A DNA stretch of 64,000 nt, from contig CAVPWG010000004.1 of assembly GCA_963709425.1 (NCBI GenBank), positions 1 through 64,000 of the forward strand, read 5' to 3'. Below, piece after piece: positions 42,735-51,702 of the stretch. The stretch's first letter is position 1; each line of letters begins with the position of its first letter. This DNA is from JAICJC01 sp963709425. GTDB lineage: Bacteria; Actinomycetota; Thermoleophilia; Gaiellales; JAICJC01. The notes beneath the pieces were generated by a model. That model saw nothing but the letters and a program-made list of their open reading frames with translations, was not told the origin of the DNA and searched no databases. The position numbers and the translations under genes were made by a program.

Positions 42735-43887
42735 GCGGCTTCGCGGGCCGCTCCTTCCGCGGATCGACGAACGGGAGCTCGGCGGTGACGCCCGCCATGT
42801 CCCCGTGCTCGGACTCGACGTCGATCCGCGTGCCCGGATGCGCGAGCTCGATCGGCACCCAGACGTAGCCGACGTTTCGCTCGAGGCCCGGCGACCAGAC
42901 GGCGTCGGTCACGCGGCCGACATGCCGCCCGCCGTGATGGGCGGGCCACGTCACGGTGATCCCCGTCAGCGGCTCGCGCGAGTCGAACTCGATGCCGACC
43001 AGCTTCCGGTCGACGCCCGCTCGGCGCAGCGTCTCGAGCGCCTCCTTGCCGACGTAGTCCTGCGGCTGCTCCTCGACCAGCCGCTCGAGGCCGGTGATGT
43101 GAAACGGCGTATCGGCGAGGGTGAAGTCGGAGCCGCAGTTGAAGATGCCGGCCTCGACCCGCCGGGCCTCGTTCGGGGCGATCGGCCGGATGGCGAACTC
43201 CTCGCCGGCCGACATGATCGCGTCCCACACCTCGTCCCCGCGCGACCCGTCCAGCAGGTTCACCTCGAACCCCGGCACCGCCGACCAGCCGGTCCGGGTG
43301 ATGACGACCGGGATCCCGTCGATCTCGAAGTGGTCGCACCAGTAGTAGCGCAGGTCGAAGATGCTCTCGCCGACGAGCTTCGCCAGCGTCCGGCCCGAGA
43401 GCGGCCCCTGCACCTGGCACGGATGGACGTCGGGGTAGGAGACCTCGGCGTCGAGATCGAGCTGCGAGAGGACGCCGAGCGCGTAGAGGCCGGCGTCGGA
43501 GTCGGCGAGCTGCATCCACCACACGTTCTCCTCGGGATGCACCAGCACCGGGTCGTTCACGATCCCGCCGGAGGGTGCCGTCACGAGCATGTACTTGCAC
43601 TGCTTGACGGCGCAGCGGGTGAGATCGCGGCACGTGATCGAGTCGACCAGCCGGTCGGCGTCGGGGCCGCTGATCTGGACCGTGCGCTCCACCCCGACGT
43701 CCCAGAGGGTGACGCCGTCCTGCAGCGCCTGGTACTCGACCGCGGGATCGTCGTACTCGGCCGGCAGGTACATCTTGTTGTAGATGTCATAGGCCTTGCA
43801 CCCCGCGCGCTGCGTGCCGTCGAAGAACGGCGAGCGCCGGTACCAGGGGCCGAAGTAGAGCGTGGTCGTCGTCGGGTGCTTCGTCAT
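42715..43887 (-). CDS. GcvT-like folate-dependent aminomethyltransferase family protein
   Basis: The 390-residue protein shows the three-part T-protein architecture. Residues 40-110 read DGVTLWDVGVERTVQISGPDA, then KQCKYMLVTAPSGGIVNDPV, and the tetrahydrofolate-binding core follows with TRTGWSAVPGFEVNLLDGS and NEARRVEAGI. The C-terminal barrel contains GKEALETLRRAG and GYVWVPIELAHPG. It could demethylate a methylated amine or sulfonium compound (DmdA or DMGDH C-terminal relatives). The start at 43887 gives an ATGA overlap with the amine oxidase stop, so both are one operon. Confidence 0.83.
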   Translation of the reverse strand: MTKHPTTTTLYFGPWYRRSPFFDGTQRAGCKAYDIYNKMYLPAEYDDPAVEYQALQDGVTLWDVGVERTVQISGPDADRLVDSITCRDLTRCAVKQCKYMLVTAPSGGIVNDPVLVHPEENVWWMQLADSDAGLYALGVLSQLDLDAEVSYPDVHPCQVQGPLSGRTLAKLVGESIFDLRYYWCDHFEIDGIPVVITRTGWSAVPGFEVNLLDGSRGDEVWDAIMSAGEEFAIRPIAPNEARRVEAGIFNCGSDFTLADTPFHITGLERLVEEQPQDYVGKEALETLRRAGVDRKLVGIEFDSREPLTGITVTWPAHHGGRHVGRVTDAVWSPGLERNVGYVWVPIELAHPGTRIDVESEHGDMAGVTAELPFVDPRKERPAKPLTRAAG

Positions 43888-45188
43888 GCTGCCCTCCGGT
43901 GGCTGGTCATCGCGTCGAGCGCCAGGGCCGCACCGCGGAACCCGGACTCGATCGCGCCGTCGATGAACCCCGACCACCCGTTGGCGATGTCGGAGCCCGC
44001 GAACACGATCCGGCCCTCCGGCCTGCGCGCATCCGCGTGGTGGGTCGTGTACCACCCCGGCCGGTGGATCGCCCACGTGCCGCGCGAGAACTCGTCGCCC
44101 AGCCAGTCGTTGGCGGTGGCGGCCACGACCTCGTACCCGGGGATGATGTCGTCGAGCTGGCGCTGGACTGCGTGCAGGTCGGTGGCGTCACAGGCACCCC
44201 CGTCGATCCCGAACCCGATCATCACCTGCTCGCCGTCGGCGAGCACGTGCTCGGTCGCCAGATAGCCGAACGGGTGCCCCGGCCTGATGGCGTTCTGCTG
44301 GATTGCCGGGCCGCGCGCGCGGATGAAGACTTTGATGCCGGTCGACGCCTGCCCCGCGGCGATCGCGGCACGCTTGCCGGCCGGGAGCGGCGGGTCGAAC
44401 TCGATCGCCGAGAGGGCGTTCAGCGGGACGGCCACGATCGCCGCGCGAGCCGTGATCGCCTCGCCGGCACGGAGGTGCACCTCGACGCCTGACTCCGATT
44501 GCGAGATCGCGGCGACGGCCGCTTCGAGCCGGACGTCGAACGACGCGCCGCCGGTGATCGCGGCGAGCAGGGCGCCCGTGCCCTGCGCCAGCGTCACCCG
44601 CCCGCCGGTGTACTGCGTGAGCGCGAGGCTGTAGCCCGAGAGCGCGTGCCAGCGAAGCACGCTCACGGCGCCCGACTCCGCGAGGGGACCGCTCGCGAGC
44701 GACTCGAGCTCCGCGTCGAGCACGGCCCGCTCCTCGCCGGTCAGGTCCAGCTCGTCGCTTCGCTCGACGATCGACATCCGGTCGAGCCGCGCCAGGCGGT
44801 CGATGTGGGAAAGCGGATCGTGCGGGAGCGGGAGCAGCTCCTCGGCGCCCGAGACGAACGCGTTCCAGCCGCGCTCGGCGATCGCGTCGCGCTCGGCGAT
44901 GGTGCCCGTGCGCCGCTCGTCGCCGATGTACCACGCGGCGAGCTCCGTCTCCTGGCCGATCTCGACCTCGAGCCCGGCCCGGACGATCTCTGACCACGTG
45001 TGCGGCTGGTGCCAGTGCACCCACCCTCCCCCGAGCTCGATGTCGAGCTCCTCCCAGGGGGCGGTCCAGGTGCGGCCACCGAGGCGGTCGCGGGCCTCCA
45101 CGACCAGCGTCCGGGCACCGCGGAGCGCCGTCTCCCGCGCCGCCGTGACCCCGGCGAACCCTCCTCCCACGACCACCACGTCGAGCAC
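43884..45188 (-). CDS. Flavin-containing amine oxidase
   Basis: The 434-residue enzyme starts at GTG 45188. The Rossmann FAD site is VVVVGGGFAGVTAARE at 4-19, followed by EARDRLGGRTWT (residues 32-43) that binds the ribose, and the C-terminal FAD motif GRIVFAGSDIANGWSGFIDG at about 390-410. It belongs to the monoamine/polyamine oxidase fold and oxidises amines with O2 to aldehydes. The substrate domain starts WVHWHQPHTW. A 22-bp palindrome lies 23 bp upstream, so a repressor probably controls it. It is translationally coupled to the GcvT-like gene. Confidence 0.88.
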   Translation of the reverse strand: MLDVVVVGGGFAGVTAARETALRGARTLVVEARDRLGGRTWTAPWEELDIELGGGWVHWHQPHTWSEIVRAGLEVEIGQETELAAWYIGDERRTGTIAERDAIAERGWNAFVSGAEELLPLPHDPLSHIDRLARLDRMSIVERSDELDLTGEERAVLDAELESLASGPLAESGAVSVLRWHALSGYSLALTQYTGGRVTLAQGTGALLAAITGGASFDVRLEAAVAAISQSESGVEVHLRAGEAITARAAIVAVPLNALSAIEFDPPLPAGKRAAIAAGQASTGIKVFIRARGPAIQQNAIRPGHPFGYLATEHVLADGEQVMIGFGIDGGACDATDLHAVQRQLDDIIPGYEVVAATANDWLGDEFSRGTWAIHRPGWYTTHHADARRPEGRIVFAGSDIANGWSGFIDGAIESGFRGAALALDAMTSHRRAA

Positions 45189-45210
45189 GACCTCGCGACC
45201 TCCTGAGCGC

Positions 45211-45232
45211 CCTGACTGATGAGTCAGTCAGG
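45211..45232. promoter_or_regulatory. 22-bp palindromic operator, TetR type
   Basis: CCTGACTGA-TGAG-TCAGTCAGG is a perfect palindrome with 9-bp arms and a 4-bp centre. It lies 23 bp before the amine oxidase start, between the ribosome site and the presumed promoter. The core TGACTGA/TCAGTCA resembles sites of TetR-family regulators. No regulator gene is adjacent. Confidence 0.75.
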
Positions 45233-45282
45233 AGGCGCGAGTATACCGAAGGCGCCTGAACGGTGACCCCTGCCCGTCGACC

Positions 45283-45440
45283 CGACGGTGGGGACTGCGA
45301 CGCGACGGTGGGGACAGTCCCTGAACTTTTCGCGTGACACATTCGTTACCGCGGCGCGATGGCTCCCGGCGCAGCCCGGCCGGTACGTGTCACGGAAGCG
45401 CCGCGACGCCGTCGCGAGGCGCGTTCGGGGACTGTCCCCG
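45283..45440. repeat. REP/MITE-like imperfect inverted element
   Basis: The gene-free 227-bp gap contains mirrored blocks. GGGGACAGTCCC (45310-45321) is the inverse complement of GGGACTGTCCCC (45428-45439), and CGTGACAC (45333-45340) of GTGTCACG (45387-45394), giving nested arms about 130 bp apart. CGACGGTGGGGAC is also repeated directly at 45283-45295 and 45303-45315. The GGGGAC(A/T)GTCCCC core is typical of scattered palindromic repeats moved by REP-associated transposases. No transposase is nearby. Confidence 0.6.
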
Positions 45441-45459
45441 GCTCGCCCCGGCCCGCCGG

Positions 45460-46350
45460 TCAGTCGGAGCGCTGGACGTCGTCGATGAGGCGGTCGAAGT
45501 CCGGGCCGTCGAACTCGGCGACGGCCCGGTCGTACTTCTCGATCCCCCACGTCCAGAAGTCGAAGTCGATGTCCGACACGCCGTCCTGGATCGAGGCCCA
45601 GAGCGTCCACCCGTACTTCGACATGAGCCCCCACAGTCGCGCCCGGGCGACCTTGTTTGCCAGGCGCTCGCCGTAGTAGTGGCCGACGAGCTCGTCGAGC
45701 TGGGCGAGCGACAGGTTCGACTCGCTCCAGATGTTCCCGAGCTCGAAGCAGGCGTCGTTCATGCCCGAGTACTCGTAGTCGATCAGCCGGAAGCCGTCGC
45801 CGACGTCGATGAAGTTCTCGGCGAGGAGATCGTTGTTGCACGGGACGGTGCCCTCGTCGCGCACCGCCATCGCCGCCTCGATCCGGCGCACCTGCGGCTC
45901 GAACTCGAGGTAGCGGTCGGGGAGCCGAAACCCGCGGTCCTGCACCAGGCGCAGATAGCGCCGCTGGATGTCGAACATGTTGAAGTCGTCGCGAAACGGG
46001 CGCGCTGCGTGCAGGCGCCGGCACGCGGCGGCGACCCAGTCGAGCCGATCGCCGCGCTGCATGTCCGCGGACGTCTGCGTCGTCCCCTCGATGAACCCGA
46101 GCACGAGCACCGAGCGCTCGGGGAGGTAGTCGATGACCGCCGCGCCGACCCCGGCGTCGGCGGCGGCGACCGTGTTCAGGTACTCGTTCTCGCGATCGAT
46201 CGCGAGCAGGCCGGCGTCCTTGGCCGACACGCGCACCACGAACGCGCCGTCCGGCGTCTCGACCTTGTAGTTCGTGTTGGTGAGCCCGCCCGCGAGCTCG
46301 GCCACGGAGATGGCGCTCGCGAAGCGCGGGGACGAGGTCGAGGAGACCAT
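45460..46350 (-). CDS. Choline/ethanolamine kinase-like phosphotransferase
   Basis: The 296-residue protein has the nucleotide loop GGLTNTNYKVETPDGAFVVR at about 21-40, the Brenner-type motif CNNDLLAENF near 178 (in place of HNDLxxxN), and LIDYEYSGMNDACFELGN about 18 residues later. These features match LicA-like choline kinases. Product: likely a phosphorylated amino alcohol; substrate unproven. The usual His of the catalytic loop is replaced by Asn/Cys context (PCNND), which also occurs in choline kinases. It diverges from the FAD dehydrogenase gene over 76 bp. Confidence 0.83.
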   Translation of the reverse strand: MVSSTSSPRFASAISVAELAGGLTNTNYKVETPDGAFVVRVSAKDAGLLAIDRENEYLNTVAAADAGVGAAVIDYLPERSVLVLGFIEGTTQTSADMQRGDRLDWVAAACRRLHAARPFRDDFNMFDIQRRYLRLVQDRGFRLPDRYLEFEPQVRRIEAAMAVRDEGTVPCNNDLLAENFIDVGDGFRLIDYEYSGMNDACFELGNIWSESNLSLAQLDELVGHYYGERLANKVARARLWGLMSKYGWTLWASIQDGVSDIDFDFWTWGIEKYDRAVAEFDGPDFDRLIDDVQRSD

Positions 46351-46426
46351 CGAGGTCCGTCATGGCCGCGCCACTATAGTCACCTGCTTCGCAGTGGTCG
46401 GGACCGGTTGATCGAGCGGGACGCAC

Positions 46427-48855
46427 ATGGAGGGTGACCGAGCCCGAGTCGTTGTCGTCGGCGGCGGCATCACCGGGTGCAGCGTCGCCTACCACCTGGC
46501 CAAGGCCGGGTGGACAGACGTCGTCCTGCTCGAGAAGGGGGAGCTGACGAGCGGCTCGACGTGCCACGCCGCCGGGCTCGTCACGCAGTTCAACCCCTCG
46601 CCGACGATGATGCGCTTCCGCCGCTACAGCGTCGAGCTCTACGAGGAGCTGGGCGTGTTCGAGCGGCTCGGCAGCCTGCGGATCGCGTCCAGCAAGGAGA
46701 GCCTCCTGGAGCTGCGGCGCGGCGCGAGCCGGGCCCGCGGGATCGGGCTCGACGTCGACGTCGTCGGCCCCAAGCAGGCCCTGGCGTTGATGCCACAGGC
46801 CAGCGCGGAGTCGCTGCACGGCGCCGTCTGGGTCGGCGAGGACGGCTGCGTCGACCCGCACACGGCGACCTACGCCCTCGCCGACGCCGCCCGCGGGCTC
46901 GGCGTCGAGATCCGCACGCGCACGCAGGTGACCGGCATCCGCCTCGGCCCGAACCGCGAGGTGACCGGCGTCGAGACGACGGCCGGGCCGATCGAGACGG
47001 AGGCAGTCGTGAACGCCTGCGGCATCTGGGCGCCGCAGGTGGCGGCGATGGTCGGCGCGTTCACGCCGTCGGTGCCGGTCGACCACCAGCACATCGCGCT
47101 CGAGGCGGTCGACGGCCACGAGCTCCCGCGCGACATGCCGTGCTTCCGCGACACCGACAACCTGGTCTACGGCCGCTCGGAGGCGGGCGGCGCGCTCTTC
47201 GGCGGGTACGAGCCGGACCCCGTGGCCCGCTGGGTGGACGGCGTCCCCTGGGAGCACGGCGCCCGCGCGCTCCCACCCGACCACGAGCGCTTCGCGCAGC
47301 TCATGGCGGGGGCCGTGCGCCGGTTCCCGTTCCTCGAGGACGCCGGCGTCGTCGCCCTCGTGTGCCACCCCGACGCGATGACGCCCGACGGCAACCCCCT
47401 GCTCGGCCCGCTGCCGGGCACCCCCGGATTCTGGACGGCTGCCGGCCTTTCGCTGAACGGCTTCGGCGGAGCAGGCGGTCTCGGGAAGACGATCGCCGAG
47501 TGGATGACGACGGGCGAGACCGAGCTCGACACGACGGGCTACCGCGCCTGGCGCTTCGGCGCCGCCTACCGCGCTCCGGCTCAGGTCGAGGCCGCCGGCC
47601 GGGAGGTCTATCGCTACTACTACCGCCTGCGCTACCCGCTCGACACCGACGAGTGGGGCCGCCCCAACCGGCTCTCGCCGCTCCACGGCCGGCTGCAGGA
47701 GGCGTGTGCCGCGTTCGGCGTCAAGAACGGCTGGGAGCGCGCCGACCATTTCGAGCCCGGGAAGCCGTGGCGGCGCTCGGGGGCCGACCAGCGCAAGTTC
47801 GGCTGGGTGCGCCCGCCCTGGTTCAGGCTGGTTGCCGATGAGCACAAGGCGATCCGCGAGCGCGTCGGCCTGATCGACATGACGTCGTTCGGCAAGATCG
47901 AGGTGCACGGCCCCGGCGCGCTGCCGCTGCTCGAGCGGGTCTGCGTGCAACCTGATCGACCGCCCCCCGGGGAGCGTCGTGTACACCCAGCTTCTGAACC
48001 GCCGCGGCGGCATCGTCGCCGACGTGACCGTGACGCGGCTCGGCGATGACCGCTTCCGCGTCGTGACCGGAGCCGGGGTCGTCGACTCCGACCTCGGGTG
48101 GCTCAGAGCCAACGTCGAGCCCGAGGACGGCCCCGTCGCGCTGCGCGACGCGAGCACCGAGCTGGCGGTGATCGGGATGTGGGGGCCGTCTGCCCGGGCC
48201 GTGCTCGAGGGGGCGACCGACGACGACGTCTCGGCTGAGGGCTTCCCGTTTCGGACGGCCCGCGCGCTTCGCGTGGCCGGCGCCGACGTGACGGCACAGC
48301 GGATCACGTACGTGGGCGAGCTCGGCTTCGAGCTCTACGTCGCCCCCGAGTCGGCCGTCCAGGTGTGGGACGCGCTGGCCGCGGCCGGTGCCCGACACGG
48401 CATCGTTCCCGCGGGCTACCGCGCCCTCGACTCGCTCCGGATCGAGAAGGGCTACCGCTACATGGGCACCGACCTCTCCGCCGGCGACACGCCGTACGAG
48501 GCGGGCCTCGGATTCTGCGTCGCGCTGGACAAGGGCCCGTTCAACGGCCGTGACGCCCTGGCCGACGCCGGGCCCGTGCCCGACCCGCCGGATCCGCACG
48601 CTGCTCGTCGGCGGCCGCCGGTACCTGAACCTCTACGGCGGCGAGGCGGTGCATGCGGAGGGGTCGGTGGTCGGGCGCGTCCGGAGCGCGGCGTTCGGCC
48701 ACACCGTGGGGCGAAACGTCGCGTACGCCTACCTTCCGGCCGAGATCGCGCCGGGCGCGCCCGGCGTCGAGGTGGAGGTGCTCGGCCAGCTCGTCCGTGC
48801 CGAGGTCGCAGACGACGTCCTCTACGACCCCGACCACCTGCGCGTGCGGGCCTAG
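46427..48855 (+). pseudogene. Dimethylglycine/sarcosine dehydrogenase-like flavoprotein with GcvT domain, two frameshifts
   Basis: The gene encodes about 808 residues if two single extra bases are removed. The first part has the FAD site VVVVGGGITGCSVAYHLAKAG (here in two halves), GSTCHAAGLVTQF (covalent-FAD His region) and PDGNPLLGPLPGTPGFW. The frame breaks at 47941-47950 (VC then CNLIDRPPG), resumes with the T-protein-like domain VYTQLLNRRGGIVADVTV and GYRALDSLRIEKGYRYMG, and breaks again near 48581-48588 before RRIRTLLVGGRRY and the final barrel. Enzymes like this demethylate dimethylglycine or sarcosine with tetrahydrofolate. The product would be inactive unless the breaks are sequencing errors. 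Confidence 0.8.
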
Positions 48856-50761
48856 CGCCGCTCGTACCAGCGATAGGGCTCGACGTGCCCGATCCCGGCC
48901 GCGTACGTCGTGACCCGGCACGCACCGGCGTCCCGGAAGCCGGACGGGGCCGGATCGCCCGCCGGCGCGAGCACCCGCGTCACCTCCGGCGGCGCCGCTC
49001 CGCCGGCCGCGATCGCGCGGAGCGCGTCGAACCGCGGCGCCTGGGCCGGGATGTGCAGGTAGACGTCGGGAAACCGGATCCGCGGCCGCGAGATGTAGAG
49101 CAGCGGTGCGCCGGTCCGGGCGAACACCGTGAGCGCCAACGGGTCGCTCGGGGCCGGTCCGCGGGCGGCGCCGACGGCAGCCACCGTGCCGGCGTCGGAC
49201 GATCCAAGGGCCACGTCGCAACGAAGCACCGGATGCTCGCCGCTCCGGTGGAGTACCTCGACCATGCCGGCCGAGGCGGTGGCGGCTGAGGCGCAGGCGA
49301 CAGCCGCGATCGCCGCCGCCGCGACGATCCGGCCTCGCCCCCGCACCCGTCCGACGAGCCAGGCGGCGGCGACGCCGGCCGGGAGCGCGAGGCCGAGCGC
49401 AGCGGCTGGGAGGTAGTGGAGCACGCGCGTGAGGGCCGGCACTGCGCTGACGCCCGGGACGGCCGCCGCCGCCAGCGCGGGGGCGATCAGCGCGGCCGTC
49501 ACAGCCGCGAGCGCGCGCCGGTCGGCAGCCCGCGACCGCGCGACGAGGACCGCACCGATGACTGCCAGCACGAGGAGGACGGCGACGGCGACGACGGCCT
49601 GCAGGGCGGTCGGCTCGATGGGTCGGCCACGGGTTGTGCTCACGAGGCCGCCCAGGTCGGCCGATCGCCATGCGAGCGGGCCGAGCCAGACGCCGACCAC
49701 GACGACGAGCGGGGGCACTGCGACCCACGCCGCTCGCGACCTGTGGGCCGCCGCAACCACCAGGCCGACGACCACGGCGACGATCCCGGCGACCGGCGAT
49801 GCCAGGAACGCCAGTCCGGATGCCGCCCCCGCAAGGGACCACCAGCGCGGCGCCGACCGGTGGGCGGCCCGGACGGCCGCCCAGGCCGCGAGCGGCACGA
49901 GCGCGAGGCCCAGCTCGCGCGGCAGCGCAGGCGGGATGTTGCCGAGCGCCGGCGTCGGCGCCGGAGAGAGCACGAGATCGCCGCCGTAGCGGCCGAGGCC
50001 GCGTTGGAACGACAGAAGGTCGGCCGGCGTCGAGGACGGATCGGCGCGGGAAGCCGTGATGACCGCGGCCGGGCCTCCGGCCTCGAGCCACCCGATCCCG
50101 CCGCCCGCGACGGCGAGCACCGCCGCCCAGGCCGCCGCCGGCGGCCCGATCTGGAGCTCGACCGCGAGCAGCCAGGTACCGGTGCTCAGCCCGAGCAGCA
50201 TCACAGCTTCCATCGCGATCAGCGTCGGGGTCATCGCGAGCCCTCCGGCCGACATGACGAGCGCCGCGAGGGCGTGCTCGAGCCACGGGTAGGCGTTGGG
50301 AACGTCGGCGTAGACGCCGCCCGGCGCGTTCCCCCTCCCACCAGCTGGCGGATCCAGCCCTCGTGCCAGAGGACGTCGGTGGAGCGGGCCGGGTAGTCGT
50401 CGCCGGGGACGAGCCACGCCGCAGCCGAGACGAGCAGGGCGGCCGCCCCGATCGCGACCACAGGCCCGACCGAGTGGCCCGAAAAGCGAAGCGGCGGTCG
50501 CCGCGCCAGGGCGACCGCGACCGCGGCCACGACCAGCGCTCGGACGGCCCACGGCTCGCCGACGATCGAGGCGCCGGCGAGCGGCTGGAGCATCACGAGC
50601 CAGGCGGCGCCGGCGAGGCACAGGACGCCCACCCCGAGCCGCTCGGCCGCGGGGGCGGCCCCGAGAAACACCGAGCCGCCGATCCAGGCCAGGGCGACGA
50701 TCGCGGCGACGGCCGCGAGTGCGGCGGCGTCCGCTCCGAGGCCGGCCGTCATCGCGGCCAT
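48852..50761 (-). pseudogene. Multi-spanning GT-C-like membrane protein, frameshifted
   Basis: Two minus-strand frames form one gene: 50761 to about 50336 (N-terminal helices and a loop with PGDDYPARSTDVLWHEGWIRQ) and 50335 to 48852 (about ten helices and an extracytoplasmic C-terminal domain of about 130 residues). The break is a one-base loss in the run of five C at 50331-50335. The acidic DD pair in the first outer loop and VPNAYPWLEHALAALVMSAG in helix 3-4 are typical of GT-C glycosyltransferases that use polyprenyl-phosphate sugars. The last codon overlaps the end of the flavoprotein gene by 4 bp. Confidence 0.68.
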
Positions 50762-50777
50762 ACTAGGATGGAGCGAC

Positions 50778-50848
50778 GCGGGCGTAGCTCAATGGCAGAG
50801 CAAGAGCCTTCCAAGCTCAAGACGGGAGTTCGATTCTCCTCGCCCGCT
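50778..50848 (+). tRNA. tRNA-Gly (anticodon TCC)
   Basis: A 71-nt cloverleaf has acceptor GCGGGCG / CGCCCGC, D arm GCTCAATGGCAGAGC, anticodon loop CTTCCAA (TCC) with stem GAGC.../GCTC and T arm GGGAG-TTCGATT-CTCCT. Discriminator T is as in bacterial tRNA-Gly. It reads GGA and GGG. Confidence 0.95.
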
Positions 50849-50878
50849 CTCCACCTGGTTCTGGACCCGGTGGCGGCT

Positions 50879-51640
50879 TCACCCTGGGGCGCGAGCGGCA
50901 ACGACGGGTTGGTAGAAGCCCGTCTCCTGCGGCATCCGCCACACGACGTCCTCGAAGCCGGCCCGCCGCAACGCGTCCGACAGCGCAGCACGTGGCAGAG
51001 CGCGGCAGGTCGTCCTTCGCTCGGCCACCCTCCAACTGCCGGGGTTGCCCTCCATGATGAAGTGACGCACGGTGTAGCGGTCGTCGGACAGCCAGTCCCA
51101 AACCTGGAAGACGATGCGCTCGCCGTCTTCGGTGGCATACCGGCGAGGCAGATCGCCGGTCGGTCGCTGGCGCAACACCTCGTCGTAGTCGCGGATGGAG
51201 GCCAGCAGCACCCCGCCACGGCGCAGAACGCGCCGTAGTGCGGCGCACGCGGCGTTCAGATCCGCGTCATCGAGGAGATGCGGCAGCGCGTTGTCGAACG
51301 ACACCGCCGCGTCAAAGCCTCCCGCCCCATCAACGTCGAGCACGCGGAGGTCGGCCACGCCGGTGGTCACGGGGACCCCGCGCGCCGCCGCCTCACGCGC
51401 GCAGCGCTTGACCGACGCCTGGCTGATGTCGGTCGCCGTCACCGCGAAGCCGGTTTGCGCCAATCCGATGGCCTGCGTGCCGATGCCGCAGGACGCGTCG
51501 AGCAACGCACCGGACGTCAGGCCGAGGTTCTGCAGCAGTCCGGTGATGACGCCTGCCTGCCGCGCAATCGACACGTCCCAGTCGGCGAAGATCAGGTGGT
51601 ACTCGTCGGCCAGTTCGTCATAGAACCCTGCCGGGGTCAT
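50879..51640 (-). CDS. SAM-dependent class I methyltransferase
   Basis: The 253-residue enzyme shows motif I as ALLDASCGIGTQAIGLAQTG at about 45-64 and motif II-like VTATDISQASVKRC, motif post-II GFDAAVSFDNALPHLL, and RRVLRRGGVLLASIRDYDE. This is a Rossmann-fold methyltransferase of the type close to glycine N-methyltransferase and small-molecule methylases; the substrate is unknown. ATG 51640 follows a GGGGG run; an upstream TTG at 51649 is less likely. It is convergent with tRNA-Gly and about 60 bp from the MFS gene end. Confidence 0.83.
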   Translation of the reverse strand: MTPAGFYDELADEYHLIFADWDVSIARQAGVITGLLQNLGLTSGALLDASCGIGTQAIGLAQTGFAVTATDISQASVKRCAREAAARGVPVTTGVADLRVLDVDGAGGFDAAVSFDNALPHLLDDADLNAACAALRRVLRRGGVLLASIRDYDEVLRQRPTGDLPRRYATEDGERIVFQVWDWLSDDRYTVRHFIMEGNPGSWRVAERRTTCRALPRAALSDALRRAGFEDVVWRMPQETGFYQPVVAARAPG

Positions 51641-51702
51641 GACCCCCAACTATAGGAACAGGTGCCGCAAGGAACCCGCCGAGAAGGACGCGTTCCGCCC
51701 CC

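Noticed and set aside
45224..48307. Minus-strand open frame of 1027 codons through the choline-kinase-like gene and antisense to the flavoprotein gene
   Set aside because: It switches from one real gene's wrong frame to antisense of another; product is Arg/Ala/Gly-rich without motifs.
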